Position numbers and translations under genes: made by a program. Shown piece after piece: positions 26,112 to 33,779 of a DNA stretch of 64,000 bases (the first letter of the stretch is position 1; each line of letters opens with the position of its first letter). Source of the DNA: Algoriphagus machipongonensis (lineage in GTDB: Bacteria; Bacteroidota; Bacteroidia; Cytophagales; Cyclobacteriaceae); the NCBI RefSeq assembly GCF_000166275.1, contig NZ_CM001023.1, positions 4,570,501-4,634,500 on the forward strand, given 5' to 3'. The notes under the pieces were generated by a model. It had not been told where the DNA came from and searched no databases. It was given only the letters and a program-made list of their open reading frames with translations.

Positions 26112-26504
26112 ATGAAGCTCTGGAGTAAAGATTCTTATTTCAAAAGCATTAGTACCTGCACCTGTCCTAAATGCCACCAAGGAAGAATATTTCAAAAAAT
26201 GGACTTAAAAAAGCCCGCAACACTATTTGAAATGAATCCTAAATGTGACTATTGCCAGCAATCCTTCGAACCAGAACCTGGATATTATTTTGGCGCCATG
26301 TTTATCAGTTATGCTTTGAATACTGCTTTGTTCATTTCGGTTTGGCTTGGATTAGAGATTTTTTACCCAGAATACTCACTCGGCCTTTTGTTAACCTTAA
26401 TCGTGATTTCTGCCATCATCCTGCTACCCTTTTTCTTCCGGGTCAGTAGATCAGCTTGGATAGCCATTTTCGTCCCATACGAAGCAAGCAAAGAACTTGG
26501 GTAA
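26112..26504 (+). CDS. DUF983 membrane protein
   Basis: A 130-residue protein with a cytoplasmic zinc-ribbon-like N-terminus (CTCPKCHQGRIF at about 16-27 and CDYCQQSFEPEPGYYFGAMF at about 45-64) followed by two membrane helices (about 66-85 and 92-110). This is the DUF983 pattern: CPxCxxG, then CxxC, then EPGYYFGAMF. Function is unknown; related genes in proteobacteria sit near cytochrome oxidase genes, which is not the case here. Stands alone with short gaps on each side. Confidence 0.88.
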   Translation: MKLWSKDSYFKSISTCTCPKCHQGRIFQKMDLKKPATLFEMNPKCDYCQQSFEPEPGYYFGAMFISYALNTALFISVWLGLEIFYPEYSLGLLLTLIVISAIILLPFFFRVSRSAWIAIFVPYEASKELG

Positions 26505-26506
26505 GT

Positions 26507-26514
26507 TACCTTTG
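26507..26514 (+). promoter_or_regulatory. Candidate -7 element of the AraC-family gene
   Basis: TACCTTTG, identical to the -7 element of the tRNA-Phe promoter, 35 bases before the ATG at 26550. No TTG is found at the expected -33 spacing, so strength is doubtful. Confidence 0.35.
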
Positions 26515-26549
26515 TCAGGTTTTCCAAGGGAAATTTATGAAATTCACCT

Positions 26550-27431
26550 ATGGCTGAGGAAACCTTACCGATTTATCAGATTCCGGATTTTGAAACAGAA
26601 AAAATAAATCCATCTGATTTTTATTATTCTGAACTGGAAGTTCATCTGAAAACCCATCTATTCATTCAGAAACCTCATAAACACGATTTTTACATCGTCT
26701 TAATAATCACTGAAGGCACAGGAATTCACACCATCGATTTCAGAAATTACCCGGTAAAACCTAGGACAGCATTTTTCTTATCACCCGGACAAGTACATTC
26801 TTGGGAGCTTTCTCCTGATACAAAAGGCCATATCCTCTTTTTTAGTAGCTCATTTTATAGCGCTTTCTTCACTCAAAAGAAATTAATGAGCTTTACTTTT
26901 TTTCGTTCCAACATTTCCATGCATTCCTTGGAATTAGCAATGAATGAAAGAGATGAATTACTCTTTTATTTTGAGCGGATCAATAAAGAAATTCAAAACC
27001 CGGGCTGGTCCAGCCATACCCAACTGGCGTCTTATACGGATTTGTTGCTCACCAATGCACATCGGTATTTTCTGGCCAAAAATCAGAACTCTATAACCCC
27101 TGCAAAACAGCATGATCTTTTCCAGAAACTTGAAATTTTGATTGAATCAGAGTTTATGGATCATCGTGAAGTAGGATACTATGCCCAAGAAATGAACATC
27201 AGCTTGAAACAATTAAATGCCATCACAAAAAACGCTGTTGGCAGGACTGTTTCCAATATGATTTTGGAGCGTGTCATTTTAGAATCAAAAAGACTTTTGA
27301 CCAATTCAAGCTTGACTGTGGCAGAAATTGCCGTGAAATTTAAGTTTGACGACCCTTCCTATTTTAGTAGGTTATTCAAAAGAAAAACTTCATTCACTCC
27401 AGAGCAATTTCGAAAGGAAATCCATTCCTAA
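26550..27431 (+). CDS. AraC family transcriptional regulator
   Basis: A 293-residue regulator: an N-terminal cupin sensor (about 30-110; HKHDFYIVLIITEGTGIHTIDF...FLSPGQVHSWEL) and a C-terminal AraC double helix-turn-helix (about 195-290; VGYYAQEMNISLKQLNAITKN and LTVAEIAVKFKFDDPSYFSRLFKRKTSFTPEQFRK). The cupin HxH start suggests a small ligand. The target may be the divergent or nearby genes, but none is obvious. It ends convergently with the methyltransferase gene, overlapping by four bases. Length and domain order are normal. Confidence 0.92.
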   Translation: MAEETLPIYQIPDFETEKINPSDFYYSELEVHLKTHLFIQKPHKHDFYIVLIITEGTGIHTIDFRNYPVKPRTAFFLSPGQVHSWELSPDTKGHILFFSSSFYSAFFTQKKLMSFTFFRSNISMHSLELAMNERDELLFYFERINKEIQNPGWSSHTQLASYTDLLLTNAHRYFLAKNQNSITPAKQHDLFQKLEILIESEFMDHREVGYYAQEMNISLKQLNAITKNAVGRTVSNMILERVILESKRLLTNSSLTVAEIAVKFKFDDPSYFSRLFKRKTSFTPEQFRKEIHS

Positions 27432-28030
27432 AGGACAGGCTTCCAGATTTGGGAACGGATCCATCCTTTCATAAAGCTTTTCCCATCTGATTTTTTCCAG
27501 GAGTTTTGAAGGAAAATTTTCTCATAATCAGGAATGTTTTTCCTTTTGTGTCCTGCAAAAACTCTAAAAAATTGAATCATTAGCAGGTGCATCCCCTTCT
27601 GATAAATACTGATTGGTTTAAAAAAATCAGCGAAATAGATGCTTCCACTTTTCTGTATCACTTTACTCAACCCATTAATGAGACTCGAAATTTCCTGATC
27701 ATCCATGGTATCGAGCACAAAATGAAGCCAAATTTCATCGAACAGAACCTTCTCATTTGAGGTGAATTCCCCTAAATGGAAGCTCAATTCACTTTCTGAA
27801 AGATTTTCCTTTGCCAAATCCAGCATCCTCTGAGATTTATCCCAATACTGCCCCGATAGATTTTTGGAAACTTCCTTATAGTCAAACCCGTCTCCTCCTC
27901 CGATAATTAATATTTTCTTATCTTCTACTTCCGATACAAAGCAGTTTTTTGCTTCCCAAAGCTTCTTTCCAAAAAGCATTTTGGCCAACCGATTGTAATA
28001 AGGAGCAATAAAACCGTAATCGTCTTTCAT
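27428..28030 (-). CDS. Class I SAM-dependent methyltransferase
   Basis: A 200-residue protein with a Rossmann methyltransferase core: motif I KILIIGGGDGFD (about 34-45), a post-I segment YWDKSQRMLDLAKENL (about 57-72) and the later ILxHFVLDTM-type strand (DEIWLHFVLDTMDDQEI). The N-terminal IAPYYNRLAKMLFGKKL resembles the DxYAxxYDxxARxxFG openings of quinone or phospholipid methyltransferases, but the substrate is unknown. Divergent from the acyl-CoA dehydrogenase gene 40 bases away. Motif I lacks the usual Asp before GxGxG, as in several Bacteroidota homologues. Confidence 0.8.
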   Translation of the reverse strand: MKDDYGFIAPYYNRLAKMLFGKKLWEAKNCFVSEVEDKKILIIGGGDGFDYKEVSKNLSGQYWDKSQRMLDLAKENLSESELSFHLGEFTSNEKVLFDEIWLHFVLDTMDDQEISSLINGLSKVIQKSGSIYFADFFKPISIYQKGMHLLMIQFFRVFAGHKRKNIPDYEKIFLQNSWKKSDGKSFMKGWIRSQIWKPVL

Positions 28031-28069
28031 CAGTTTAATCCAAAGAAATAATAACCCAAAGTACTTTTT

Positions 28070-29428
28070 ATGAAAAATATACTAAAATCACTTTCAGGTC
28101 TTCGTCAAATTTTGTCAAATGTGGATCTGGATCAGATATCCAAGCTATCCCAAAAAGTTGATTTACCCAAAATGGTCAACCTTGTCTCCAAAATGAGTGA
28201 GGAAGATTTATCGAAAATGATGGGTATGCTAAAAGGAGGCAGCAAACCCAAAGTCATACCTCCTGTCAATGGCGATTTTTACGAATTAGGAAAAAGCCTT
28301 CCCCCTCATGAAAGAGAAATTCAGCTTCGAGTGAGAGAATTTATGGAGCGAGAGATAAAACCAATTGCGAATCATTATTGGAATAAAGCTGAGTTCCCTA
28401 TGCAGATTATTCCAAAAATGGCAGAATTGGATATCGCTGGTTTAACCTACCAAGGTTATGGATGCCCTGGCCATTCAGCATTATTGGAAGGGTTTATTGC
28501 CATGGAAATGGCAAGAATTGACACTTCGATTTCTACATTTTTCGGAGTGCAAAGTGGCCTTGCCATGGGCTCCATTTATATCTGCGGGTCTGAAGAGCAG
28601 AAAAAAGAATGGCTACCTGCTATGCAAAAACTAGAGAAGATAGGAGCTTTTGGCTTGACAGAACCAGAAGTAGGTTCGGGCGTAGCCGGAGGCTTAACTA
28701 CGACTTGCAAAAGAGAAGGCGATACCTGGATATTGAATGGTCAGAAGAAATGGATAGGTAATGCCACTTTCTCGGATCTCACTATCATTTGGGCAAGAGA
28801 TTTAGATGATCAACAAGTAAAGGGCTTTATTGTCAGAAAAGATAATCCTGGGTTCAAGGCAGAAAAGCTTGAGGATAAAATGGCTTTGCGAACTGTTCAA
28901 AATGCCTTAATCACTTTGACAAAATGTGAAGTTCCTGAAAGCGATCGTCTACAAGAAGCAAACTCATTCCGGGATACTGCAAAAGTTTTGAGAATGACTC
29001 GTGCTGGGGTCGCTTGGCAAGCAGTAGGATGTGCCAGAGGAGCATACGAATTGGCTTTGGCTTATACCAATGAGCGGAAGCAATTTGGAAGACCTATCGC
29101 TTCTTTCCAGTTAGTTCAGGATATTTTGGTCACCATGCTTGGCGATTTGACAGCCATGCAAACCATGGTTTTTCGACTTTCTGAGATGCAGGATGGAGAT
29201 ATATTAAAAGACGAGCATGCTTCCCTGGCGAAAGTTTTTTGCACCCTAAGAATGCGATCAATTGTAGACCATGCCAGAGAATTGTTTGGTGGTAATGGAA
29301 TCTTACTGAAGCATGATATAGCGAGGTTTGTTGCAGATGCAGAGGCTGTTTACAGCTATGAGGGTACAAAAGAAATCAATTCATTGATCGTAGGAAGAGC
29401 CATTACAGGTCATAGTGCATTCGTTTAA
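28070..29428 (+). CDS. Acyl-CoA dehydrogenase (glutaryl-CoA dehydrogenase-like) with an N-terminal helical extension
   Basis: A 452-residue flavoenzyme. The catalytic base is the Glu in SYEGTKEIN near the C-terminus (about residue 427-435), at the position used by glutaryl-CoA and medium-chain type enzymes; FAD-binding blocks GAFGLTEPEVGSG (about 192-204) and KKWIGNATFSD, and RKQFGRPIASFQLVQ (about 342-356), are standard. Residues 1-75 precede the usual start: short amphipathic helices (DLDQISKLSQKVDLPKMVNL, EEDLSKMMGMLKGG) not part of the normal fold. It would oxidise an acyl-CoA and pass electrons to ETF. The extension might mediate membrane or partner binding. Ends against the UbiA-like gene, stop to stop. 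Confidence 0.9.
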   Translation: MKNILKSLSGLRQILSNVDLDQISKLSQKVDLPKMVNLVSKMSEEDLSKMMGMLKGGSKPKVIPPVNGDFYELGKSLPPHEREIQLRVREFMEREIKPIANHYWNKAEFPMQIIPKMAELDIAGLTYQGYGCPGHSALLEGFIAMEMARIDTSISTFFGVQSGLAMGSIYICGSEEQKKEWLPAMQKLEKIGAFGLTEPEVGSGVAGGLTTTCKREGDTWILNGQKKWIGNATFSDLTIIWARDLDDQQVKGFIVRKDNPGFKAEKLEDKMALRTVQNALITLTKCEVPESDRLQEANSFRDTAKVLRMTRAGVAWQAVGCARGAYELALAYTNERKQFGRPIASFQLVQDILVTMLGDLTAMQTMVFRLSEMQDGDILKDEHASLAKVFCTLRMRSIVDHARELFGGNGILLKHDIARFVADAEAVYSYEGTKEINSLIVGRAITGHSAFV

Positions 29429-30268
29429 TCAAAAGAAAAGAAGTAGCCAAGGAATCAAAAATGATGCGTCGAGTCTTCTCCTAATTTGATTGGAATTAAG
29501 TTTCTGATTGAAAAAGGAAAGATAATGCACTAAAGCAATCAATAGGATCAGGCTGGCAAATACCCTAAAATGTGATGCTGCAAAAAAGAGGGTAATCAAA
29601 AATATCCCTACAATCCCATAAGAAAGCCACCTGATTACTAAAATCACGCGGTCTAATGGTAAAACGCTGATTAGGGAGCCAAAGCCGGCTGCTTTGTCTT
29701 TCCCTGCATCTAGCCATGAAAGCATGATTAAGTTTAGATAAGCCAATCCTGTATAACCAAAAATCAATAGGCCTACTTCCCAGGTCCACTCAACAAATGA
29801 AAAACGCAGGAAAGGAAGTAAAGCAATCCCTATCACATAAAATATAGCGGTATTGAACTCCTTTAACCAGTGAAGTTTGTTTGGCAATACTCTGATAATC
29901 AACATGAGAATCAAAATAGTCAATCCTAAAATAGCTCCCGCATACAACTCCTGACCTATTCCAAAAATTTGGTAAGCCCAAACCAATCCAGAAAGTACCA
30001 CTAGAGCTAGACTCGGGATCAGGATCTTGGTGTATTTCCTATGAAATCCGTGTCGATCCATCTCTTCCCTAATTTCATATTTTTGAGAATCCAGTAAGTG
30101 ATCAAAAGTATAGATTGCCCAAACCGCCATCCCTAACAATAGGTAAATGTCCCAATCAATGGGAACTCTCAGCATTTTAGAAAAAAATAGCATCCCTCCC
30201 ATCGCCCCAAGGACCACATCAAAAGAGAGCCAAGTAAATCGTTGGTATAAAAATTTCACATAATTCAC
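29429..30268 (-). CDS. UbiA-fold membrane protein, possible prenyltransferase
   Basis: A 279-residue protein with eight or nine membrane helices. Two acidic motifs in loop positions typical of the UbiA superfamily are seen: YTFDHLLDS (about 53-61), a weak version of the first NDxxD motif, and LSWLDAGKDKAAGFGSL (about 183-199), close to the second DxxxDxxxG motif. It may transfer a polyprenyl group to a ring acceptor, or be a degenerate relative. The start is GTG at 30268 with no nearby ATG. No pathway genes are adjacent. The call is by fold, not by substrate. Confidence 0.65.
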   Translation of the reverse strand: MNYVKFLYQRFTWLSFDVVLGAMGGMLFFSKMLRVPIDWDIYLLLGMAVWAIYTFDHLLDSQKYEIREEMDRHGFHRKYTKILIPSLALVVLSGLVWAYQIFGIGQELYAGAILGLTILILMLIIRVLPNKLHWLKEFNTAIFYVIGIALLPFLRFSFVEWTWEVGLLIFGYTGLAYLNLIMLSWLDAGKDKAAGFGSLISVLPLDRVILVIRWLSYGIVGIFLITLFFAASHFRVFASLILLIALVHYLSFFNQKLNSNQIRRRLDASFLIPWLLLFF

Positions 30269-30338
30269 ACTTAAAGATACCCAGGCATTCGGATTTGGAA
30301 GATATTGCCTATTTTAAAATTGACAAAAAACTCAAACA

Positions 30339-30974
30339 ATGAAAAAAACCTTTTTACTACTCCTTTTTGCTTTTGTTAGCAGCTACTCTTTTTCACAAAC
30401 TCCTATCAAGATTGCTTGTGTAGGAAACAGCATCACACAAGGTCCAGGAAGAGATAATCCTGACAGTTGGCCGCTGCAGATGCAGGCAATCCTTGGCGAT
30501 GCTTACGAAGTGGGCAACTTTGGTGTCAGTGGAAGAACGCTTTTAAGAAAAGGAGATTATCCCTATTGGAACGAACCACAGTTTCAGCAAGTGAAGGATT
30601 TCGGTGCAGATATTCTGGTGATCATGCTAGGTACAAATGATTCCAAACCACAAAACTGGCAGTATGCTTCTGAATTCAGACAGGATTACCTGGATATGAT
30701 CGCCGAGTTTAAGAAAACCATGCCTGCCGATGGCAAAGTCTATGTGGTGATGCCGGTGCCTGTGACAAGAGTAAATTTCGACATTACTCCTGTGGTGATG
30801 AACAATGAGCAACGCATGATGATCATCGATATTGCATTAGACTCTGGCTCCGAACTAATCGACCTATACACTCCATTGATGGGTCACGAAGACTTACTTC
30901 CAGACGGCGTACATCCCAATACCGAAGGCTTAGGAATTATGGCCAAGGTGATTGCTAGGGCGATTAGGTTGTAA
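30339..30974 (+). CDS. Secreted SGNH/GDSL-family hydrolase
   Basis: A 211-residue exported hydrolase with a signal peptide ending SFSQ (about residue 20). The nucleophile block is IACVGNSITQG (Ser31 region), the glycine block GNFGVSGRTLL, the Asn block IMLGTNDSKP (about 98-107), and the terminal Asp/His pair is LPDGVHPN (about 188-195). This is the sialate O-acetylesterase/lysophospholipase-like SGNH fold, removing ester-linked acyl groups from carbohydrates or lipids. It is the last normal gene before the accessory island. The exact substrate is unknown. Confidence 0.9.
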   Translation: MKKTFLLLLFAFVSSYSFSQTPIKIACVGNSITQGPGRDNPDSWPLQMQAILGDAYEVGNFGVSGRTLLRKGDYPYWNEPQFQQVKDFGADILVIMLGTNDSKPQNWQYASEFRQDYLDMIAEFKKTMPADGKVYVVMPVPVTRVNFDITPVVMNNEQRMMIIDIALDSGSELIDLYTPLMGHEDLLPDGVHPNTEGLGIMAKVIARAIRL

Positions 30975-30983
30975 ATTTCCGTC

Positions 30984-31014
30984 ATTGCTTCTCCCGATTC
31001 TCGGGAGAAGCAAT
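30984..31014. repeat. Perfect 14-bp inverted repeat, dispersed element copy A
   Basis: Arms 30984-30997 and 31001-31014 pair perfectly around a three-base loop; the core is CTCCCGA-TTC-TCGGGAG. A second, slightly degraded copy in the same orientation lies at 35084-35113. It could terminate the SGNH hydrolase transcript but has no T-run. It looks like a REP-type dispersed element. Confidence 0.85.
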
Positions 31015-31042
31015 CTCGAAAAGTAGACAACGAATAGTTTTA

Positions 31043-31143
31043 CGTCATTTCGAGCAGCGCGATGCTTGCCTGCAGGAAGGCAGGAAATCTTATGAAATGG
31101 AATACAAATACACTCCTATCAATTCGCCCTTCCGCCGTGGCGG
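31043..31143. repeat. REP-like segment with nested palindromes
   Basis: CGTCATTTCGAGC (from 31043) ... GAAATCT (to 31090) encloses GCCTGCAGGAAGGC-type complementary tracts, and CCGCC-GT-GGCGG at 31132-31143 is another short palindrome. The CGTCATTTCGAGC...GAAATCT frame resembles dispersed intergenic repeats that I recall from Bacteroidota; this is from memory and not checked. Confidence 0.45.
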
Positions 31144-31230
31144 TAGCATAGCCTACCTAAAGATCAACAAAGGTGTATATATCCACTCGAATCGGAGGAA
31201 TATGTTTAATAAAGGTGTATAAATAAACAA

Positions 31231-31244
31231 GTTAGGTGCAAGCC
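31231..31244. other. Left cassette-like core site (GTTAGGT)
   Basis: GTTAGGTGCAAGCC fits the integron-type core GTTRRRY and is the inverted partner (12 of 13 bases) of 31770-31782. It lies eight bases before the ATG of the hypothetical gene at 31252. Confidence 0.45.
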
Positions 31245-31251
31245 AAAACAG

Positions 31252-31791
31252 ATGATATTCACCGACAAACATATTGACCAAAGAAAAATTGACAGACTAC
31301 TTGGTAAACCTATTTCGGTGGACTTTAAAAGACCTGTTGCCATTGGTAGTCCTGGACTTTTTCTTAAGTCGTTTATAGATAAGACTGGTAAGACTGACTC
31401 AATAGCGGCCAACTCAAAATGTAACTTTGAAAAAAGAGAAAATGGACTGTTGTTGCATTCAAATATTAATAATCAACGAACACTAATTCCAATTCATAAG
31501 GCTGAAATTGTGAAAGTTGAATTGATTCGAGGAACTGAAAACATTGAGCCAATTCCTCTTTTCCCAATGTGGATTTTACTCAAAATGGGAGTTTCCGTTC
31601 TTTATGCGAGATATTTTCGAATTTATGTGAGTGAATATTCAATTGACGAAATGAAACTGAAGATTAAAACCACTGACCATGACATGGACTTTATAGCCAA
31701 TGGATATTTATTCGAGAAACAGTTGGACTTTTTTAAAGAATGTAATCTTGGAAATAAATTAAAAATAAAGCCTGCACCTAACAAAACCTAA
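31252..31791 (+). CDS. Hypothetical protein in a cassette-like unit
   Basis: A 179-residue protein I do not recognise. It has no signal peptide; one weakly hydrophobic stretch at about 103-118 (IPLFPMWILLKMGVSVLY) could be a membrane helix, and the rest is beta-rich (RTLIPIHKAEIVKVELIRGTE; LKIKTTDHDMDFIANG). The overall look recalls small PH-like or DUF proteins, but I make no family call. It is AT-rich and tightly enclosed by inverted core-like sites (31231-31244 and 31770-31782), the right one lying inside its last codons, and followed by a large imperfect palindrome. This arrangement suggests a mobile single-gene unit. Confidence 0.65.
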   Translation: MIFTDKHIDQRKIDRLLGKPISVDFKRPVAIGSPGLFLKSFIDKTGKTDSIAANSKCNFEKRENGLLLHSNINNQRTLIPIHKAEIVKVELIRGTENIEPIPLFPMWILLKMGVSVLYARYFRIYVSEYSIDEMKLKIKTTDHDMDFIANGYLFEKQLDFFKECNLGNKLKIKPAPNKT

Positions 31792-31893
31792 GCTTCAGGC
31801 GGGCTGACGGCTTGTATCAAGGTTTTTTGCTTATCTGCTATCTTTGGTCACGGCCGACCAGTAAGCGTTTGTAAAATCCGCCCGAAAGCTTAG
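31770..31893. repeat. attC-like imperfect palindrome after the hypothetical gene
   Basis: Starts with GCCTGCACCTAAC (31770-31782; ACCTAAC fits RYYYAAC). Then CTAAGCTT-CAGGCGGG (31788-31803) pairs, with one bulge, with CCGCCCG-AAAGCTTAG (31878-31893), giving a roughly 106-base hairpin with a structured interior (GGCTTGTATCAAGG ... TTTGGTCACGGCCGACC). The layout and size are like an integron attC, although the right-hand GTTRRRY core (a GTTGACA at 31901) does not fit strictly. Confidence 0.5.
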
Positions 31894-32068
31894 CCAGCAC
31901 GTTGACATGCATTCCACACATAAAGAAACTCTACTAATTTCTTGTGAACTAACGAATTGTTTTTGGATAAAAAAAAGATAAAAAACAACCGTAAGACAAA
32001 ATATCATAAAAAAGGAAAAGGCTTGAAAGTGATTAGCTTTATAATTTTAATTATTTGCATGTAAAGAT

Positions 32069-32443
32069 TTACTTACCTATTATCATGCCTTTTAATGACC
32101 ATAGAATTTCAAGCACATCTTTTTTTGTTTCGGCATTTTTTCCATGTTTATCAAGTACCTTGAAAATATCATCCATCGTTTCCATATATTCTGCAGCACT
32201 TATGTTCATCCCTTTGTGGGTTGTTTCCATATCTCTGCCAGCATAAACCTGCGGCCCACCGCTTCCTGTTGTAAAGAAATTGACTGTATGCGTTTTAATC
32301 TTAGCTAAATTTTCTGGCTGCTCTAAATAGGGAGTAAACCGAGCGGAAATTACCGGATTATTCATGTGTGCTTCTACCACATCGTCAACAATTTTCACAA
32401 TACCTTTTTCTGCACCTAATCGTTCATATAATGACTCTGACAT
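32069..32443 (-). CDS. Truncated hemoglobin (group I-like)
   Basis: A 124-residue heme protein of the 2-over-2 globin fold. The proximal heme ligand is His76 in THKGMNIS, preceded by the GSGGPQVYAGRDM segment (about 60-72) characteristic of group I truncated hemoglobins; LYERLGAEKGIVKIVDDVV is the usual helix A/B opening. Likely roles are oxygen or nitric-oxide handling. The regulator gene (32570-33661) lies upstream on the same strand, 126 bases away. It is within the accessory island and could be acquired. No signal peptide. Confidence 0.93.
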   Translation of the reverse strand: MSESLYERLGAEKGIVKIVDDVVEAHMNNPVISARFTPYLEQPENLAKIKTHTVNFFTTGSGGPQVYAGRDMETTHKGMNISAAEYMETMDDIFKVLDKHGKNAETKKDVLEILWSLKGMIIGK

Positions 32444-32477
32444 AATTTTTGATTTATTTAATAATTCATACTATAAT

Positions 32478-32485
32478 CAAAAGTA
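32478..32485 (-). promoter_or_regulatory. Candidate -7 element of the truncated hemoglobin gene
   Basis: On the minus strand TACTTTTG (32485-32478) fits TAnnTTTG, 35 bases before the ATG. No TTG at the exact -33 spacing; an activator such as the adjacent AraC-type protein could replace it. Confidence 0.3.
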
Positions 32486-32569
32486 TATTTTACCTCAAAG
32501 ACTTACTAGTACAATTAATTCAAAAGAATGTAAATTTTGACCAATACAGCTTTTTGCTAGAACTAGTTT

Positions 32570-33661
32570 TTAGGAGTGAAAGTCCGTCATGTACTCTTTT
32601 GGAGATATTCCATACATTTTGCGAAAACACTTTGAAAAATATGAGGCGCTGGAAAAGCCGCATAAAAAAGCCGTTTCAGATACAGTGTTTATTCCACTAT
32701 TTAATTTATCTAATGACTTTTCCAACCTGTACTTGTTGAAGTAAGCGTTTGGCGAAAGACTTAATAAACCCACACTGTTTCTATAAGCTTGAGACCTGCT
32801 ATATCCGAGGCTGGAAGCAAATGTATCAATTCTCAATTCAGAATTTGAAAAATTCGTCTCAAGAAAACCGAAGAGTTTATTAAAGAAAAGCATCTCAACC
32901 GCACTAATCTTGATGATTTGCATTGAAGTGAGATCGTTATCCGATAGTTCATTCTGATACATTTCCAACACCATTGGTGACACTGAAAATCCTCTTCCCA
33001 TTTCACACAATCTTCTTGAAGTTTGTATAGTATCTTCAAATATAGATTTGTTCCCCTCCACAGGTAGTCCAGCATCCAAACCTAGGCTCATACTAAATTG
33101 TGGATATATGTTTCCGAATTTCTCTTGAAGTGCTACCCCACATTGAACAGCCTGTTGTACAGTCGTTAATGAAATGAGCAAATTACAATTATCTTGCCGT
33201 ACAACTGTTCCTTGGATAGCCTTGACCTCTTCAATGATCTTATGTCTATAATCACTTATGGACGATGCTAAACCTTTGTCCAGTTTATTGTTTAAACGCC
33301 CAATTTGTATTCGAACCGATAGTAAAAAACGAAATGCAGATTCGCCAATGACGTTCAATTCTGCACCAGACTCAACATCAGGATCTTCCATTCTTCCAAG
33401 AAACGATTCAACAAGATTTGGGTCTACCTCAATAATTGAATGAGACAGCTCACCGTGTGCATGCTTGTGCATTTTGTTAACAGATTCAGCATCAGGAGCT
33501 TCAACCAAACAAAATGCGGTTTTTCGTTTATCATCAAACCAATATGTTAATCCACAGCAATTGTATTTATGCTGAACTTTTTGGTCTTCTAAATGTAATC
33601 GTGCAACACTTTCAGCAGTTACTTCTTTAGATACATCATGGCGATCCATGAATATTGGCAT
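32570..33661 (-). CDS. Three-domain regulator: DUF4242, cyclase-like domain, AraC helix-turn-helix
   Basis: A 363-residue protein. Residues 1-90 (MPIFMDRHDV...VTAESVARLHLEDQKVQHKY...LTYWFDDKRKTAFCLVEAP...IIEVDPNLVESFLG) are a DUF4242 domain, a small ferredoxin-like fold seen in nickel-binding-type proteins. Residues about 110-240 (TVVRQDNCNLLISLTTV...FSMSLGLDAGLPVEGNKSIFEDTIQTSRRLCEMG) resemble a class III nucleotide cyclase domain but lack an obvious metal-binding Asp pair, so it is probably a sensor. Residues about 265-360 (TFASSLGYSRSQAYRN; TVSETAFLCGFSSASYFSKCFRKMYGISPKEY) are an AraC DNA-binding domain. It probably controls the neighbouring hemoglobin gene. Start ATG 33661. Confidence 0.82.
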   Translation of the reverse strand: MPIFMDRHDVSKEVTAESVARLHLEDQKVQHKYNCCGLTYWFDDKRKTAFCLVEAPDAESVNKMHKHAHGELSHSIIEVDPNLVESFLGRMEDPDVESGAELNVIGESAFRFLLSVRIQIGRLNNKLDKGLASSISDYRHKIIEEVKAIQGTVVRQDNCNLLISLTTVQQAVQCGVALQEKFGNIYPQFSMSLGLDAGLPVEGNKSIFEDTIQTSRRLCEMGRGFSVSPMVLEMYQNELSDNDLTSMQIIKISAVEMLFFNKLFGFLETNFSNSELRIDTFASSLGYSRSQAYRNSVGLLSLSPNAYFNKYRLEKSLDKLNSGINTVSETAFLCGFSSASYFSKCFRKMYGISPKEYMTDFHS

Positions 33662-33779
33662 AGATATTTATTTGAATCAACAATATAAGTATATTAAGTT
33701 TGTTATTTGATTCTTCTGAAAAACAGAATAAATTGAAAGAACTACATGCCAACACCGTGTATAACTAATTGCTTGGTCT

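Noticed and set aside
31770..31907. A true integron attC with complete core sites
   Set aside because: The left core fits RYYYAAC, but the right-hand GTTGACA breaks GTTRRRY and no integrase or second cassette is in view, so only cassette-like is claimed.
32449..32739. 96-residue plus-strand frame
   Set aside because: It overlaps the end of the AraC-type gene antisense and the hemoglobin leader; no family features.
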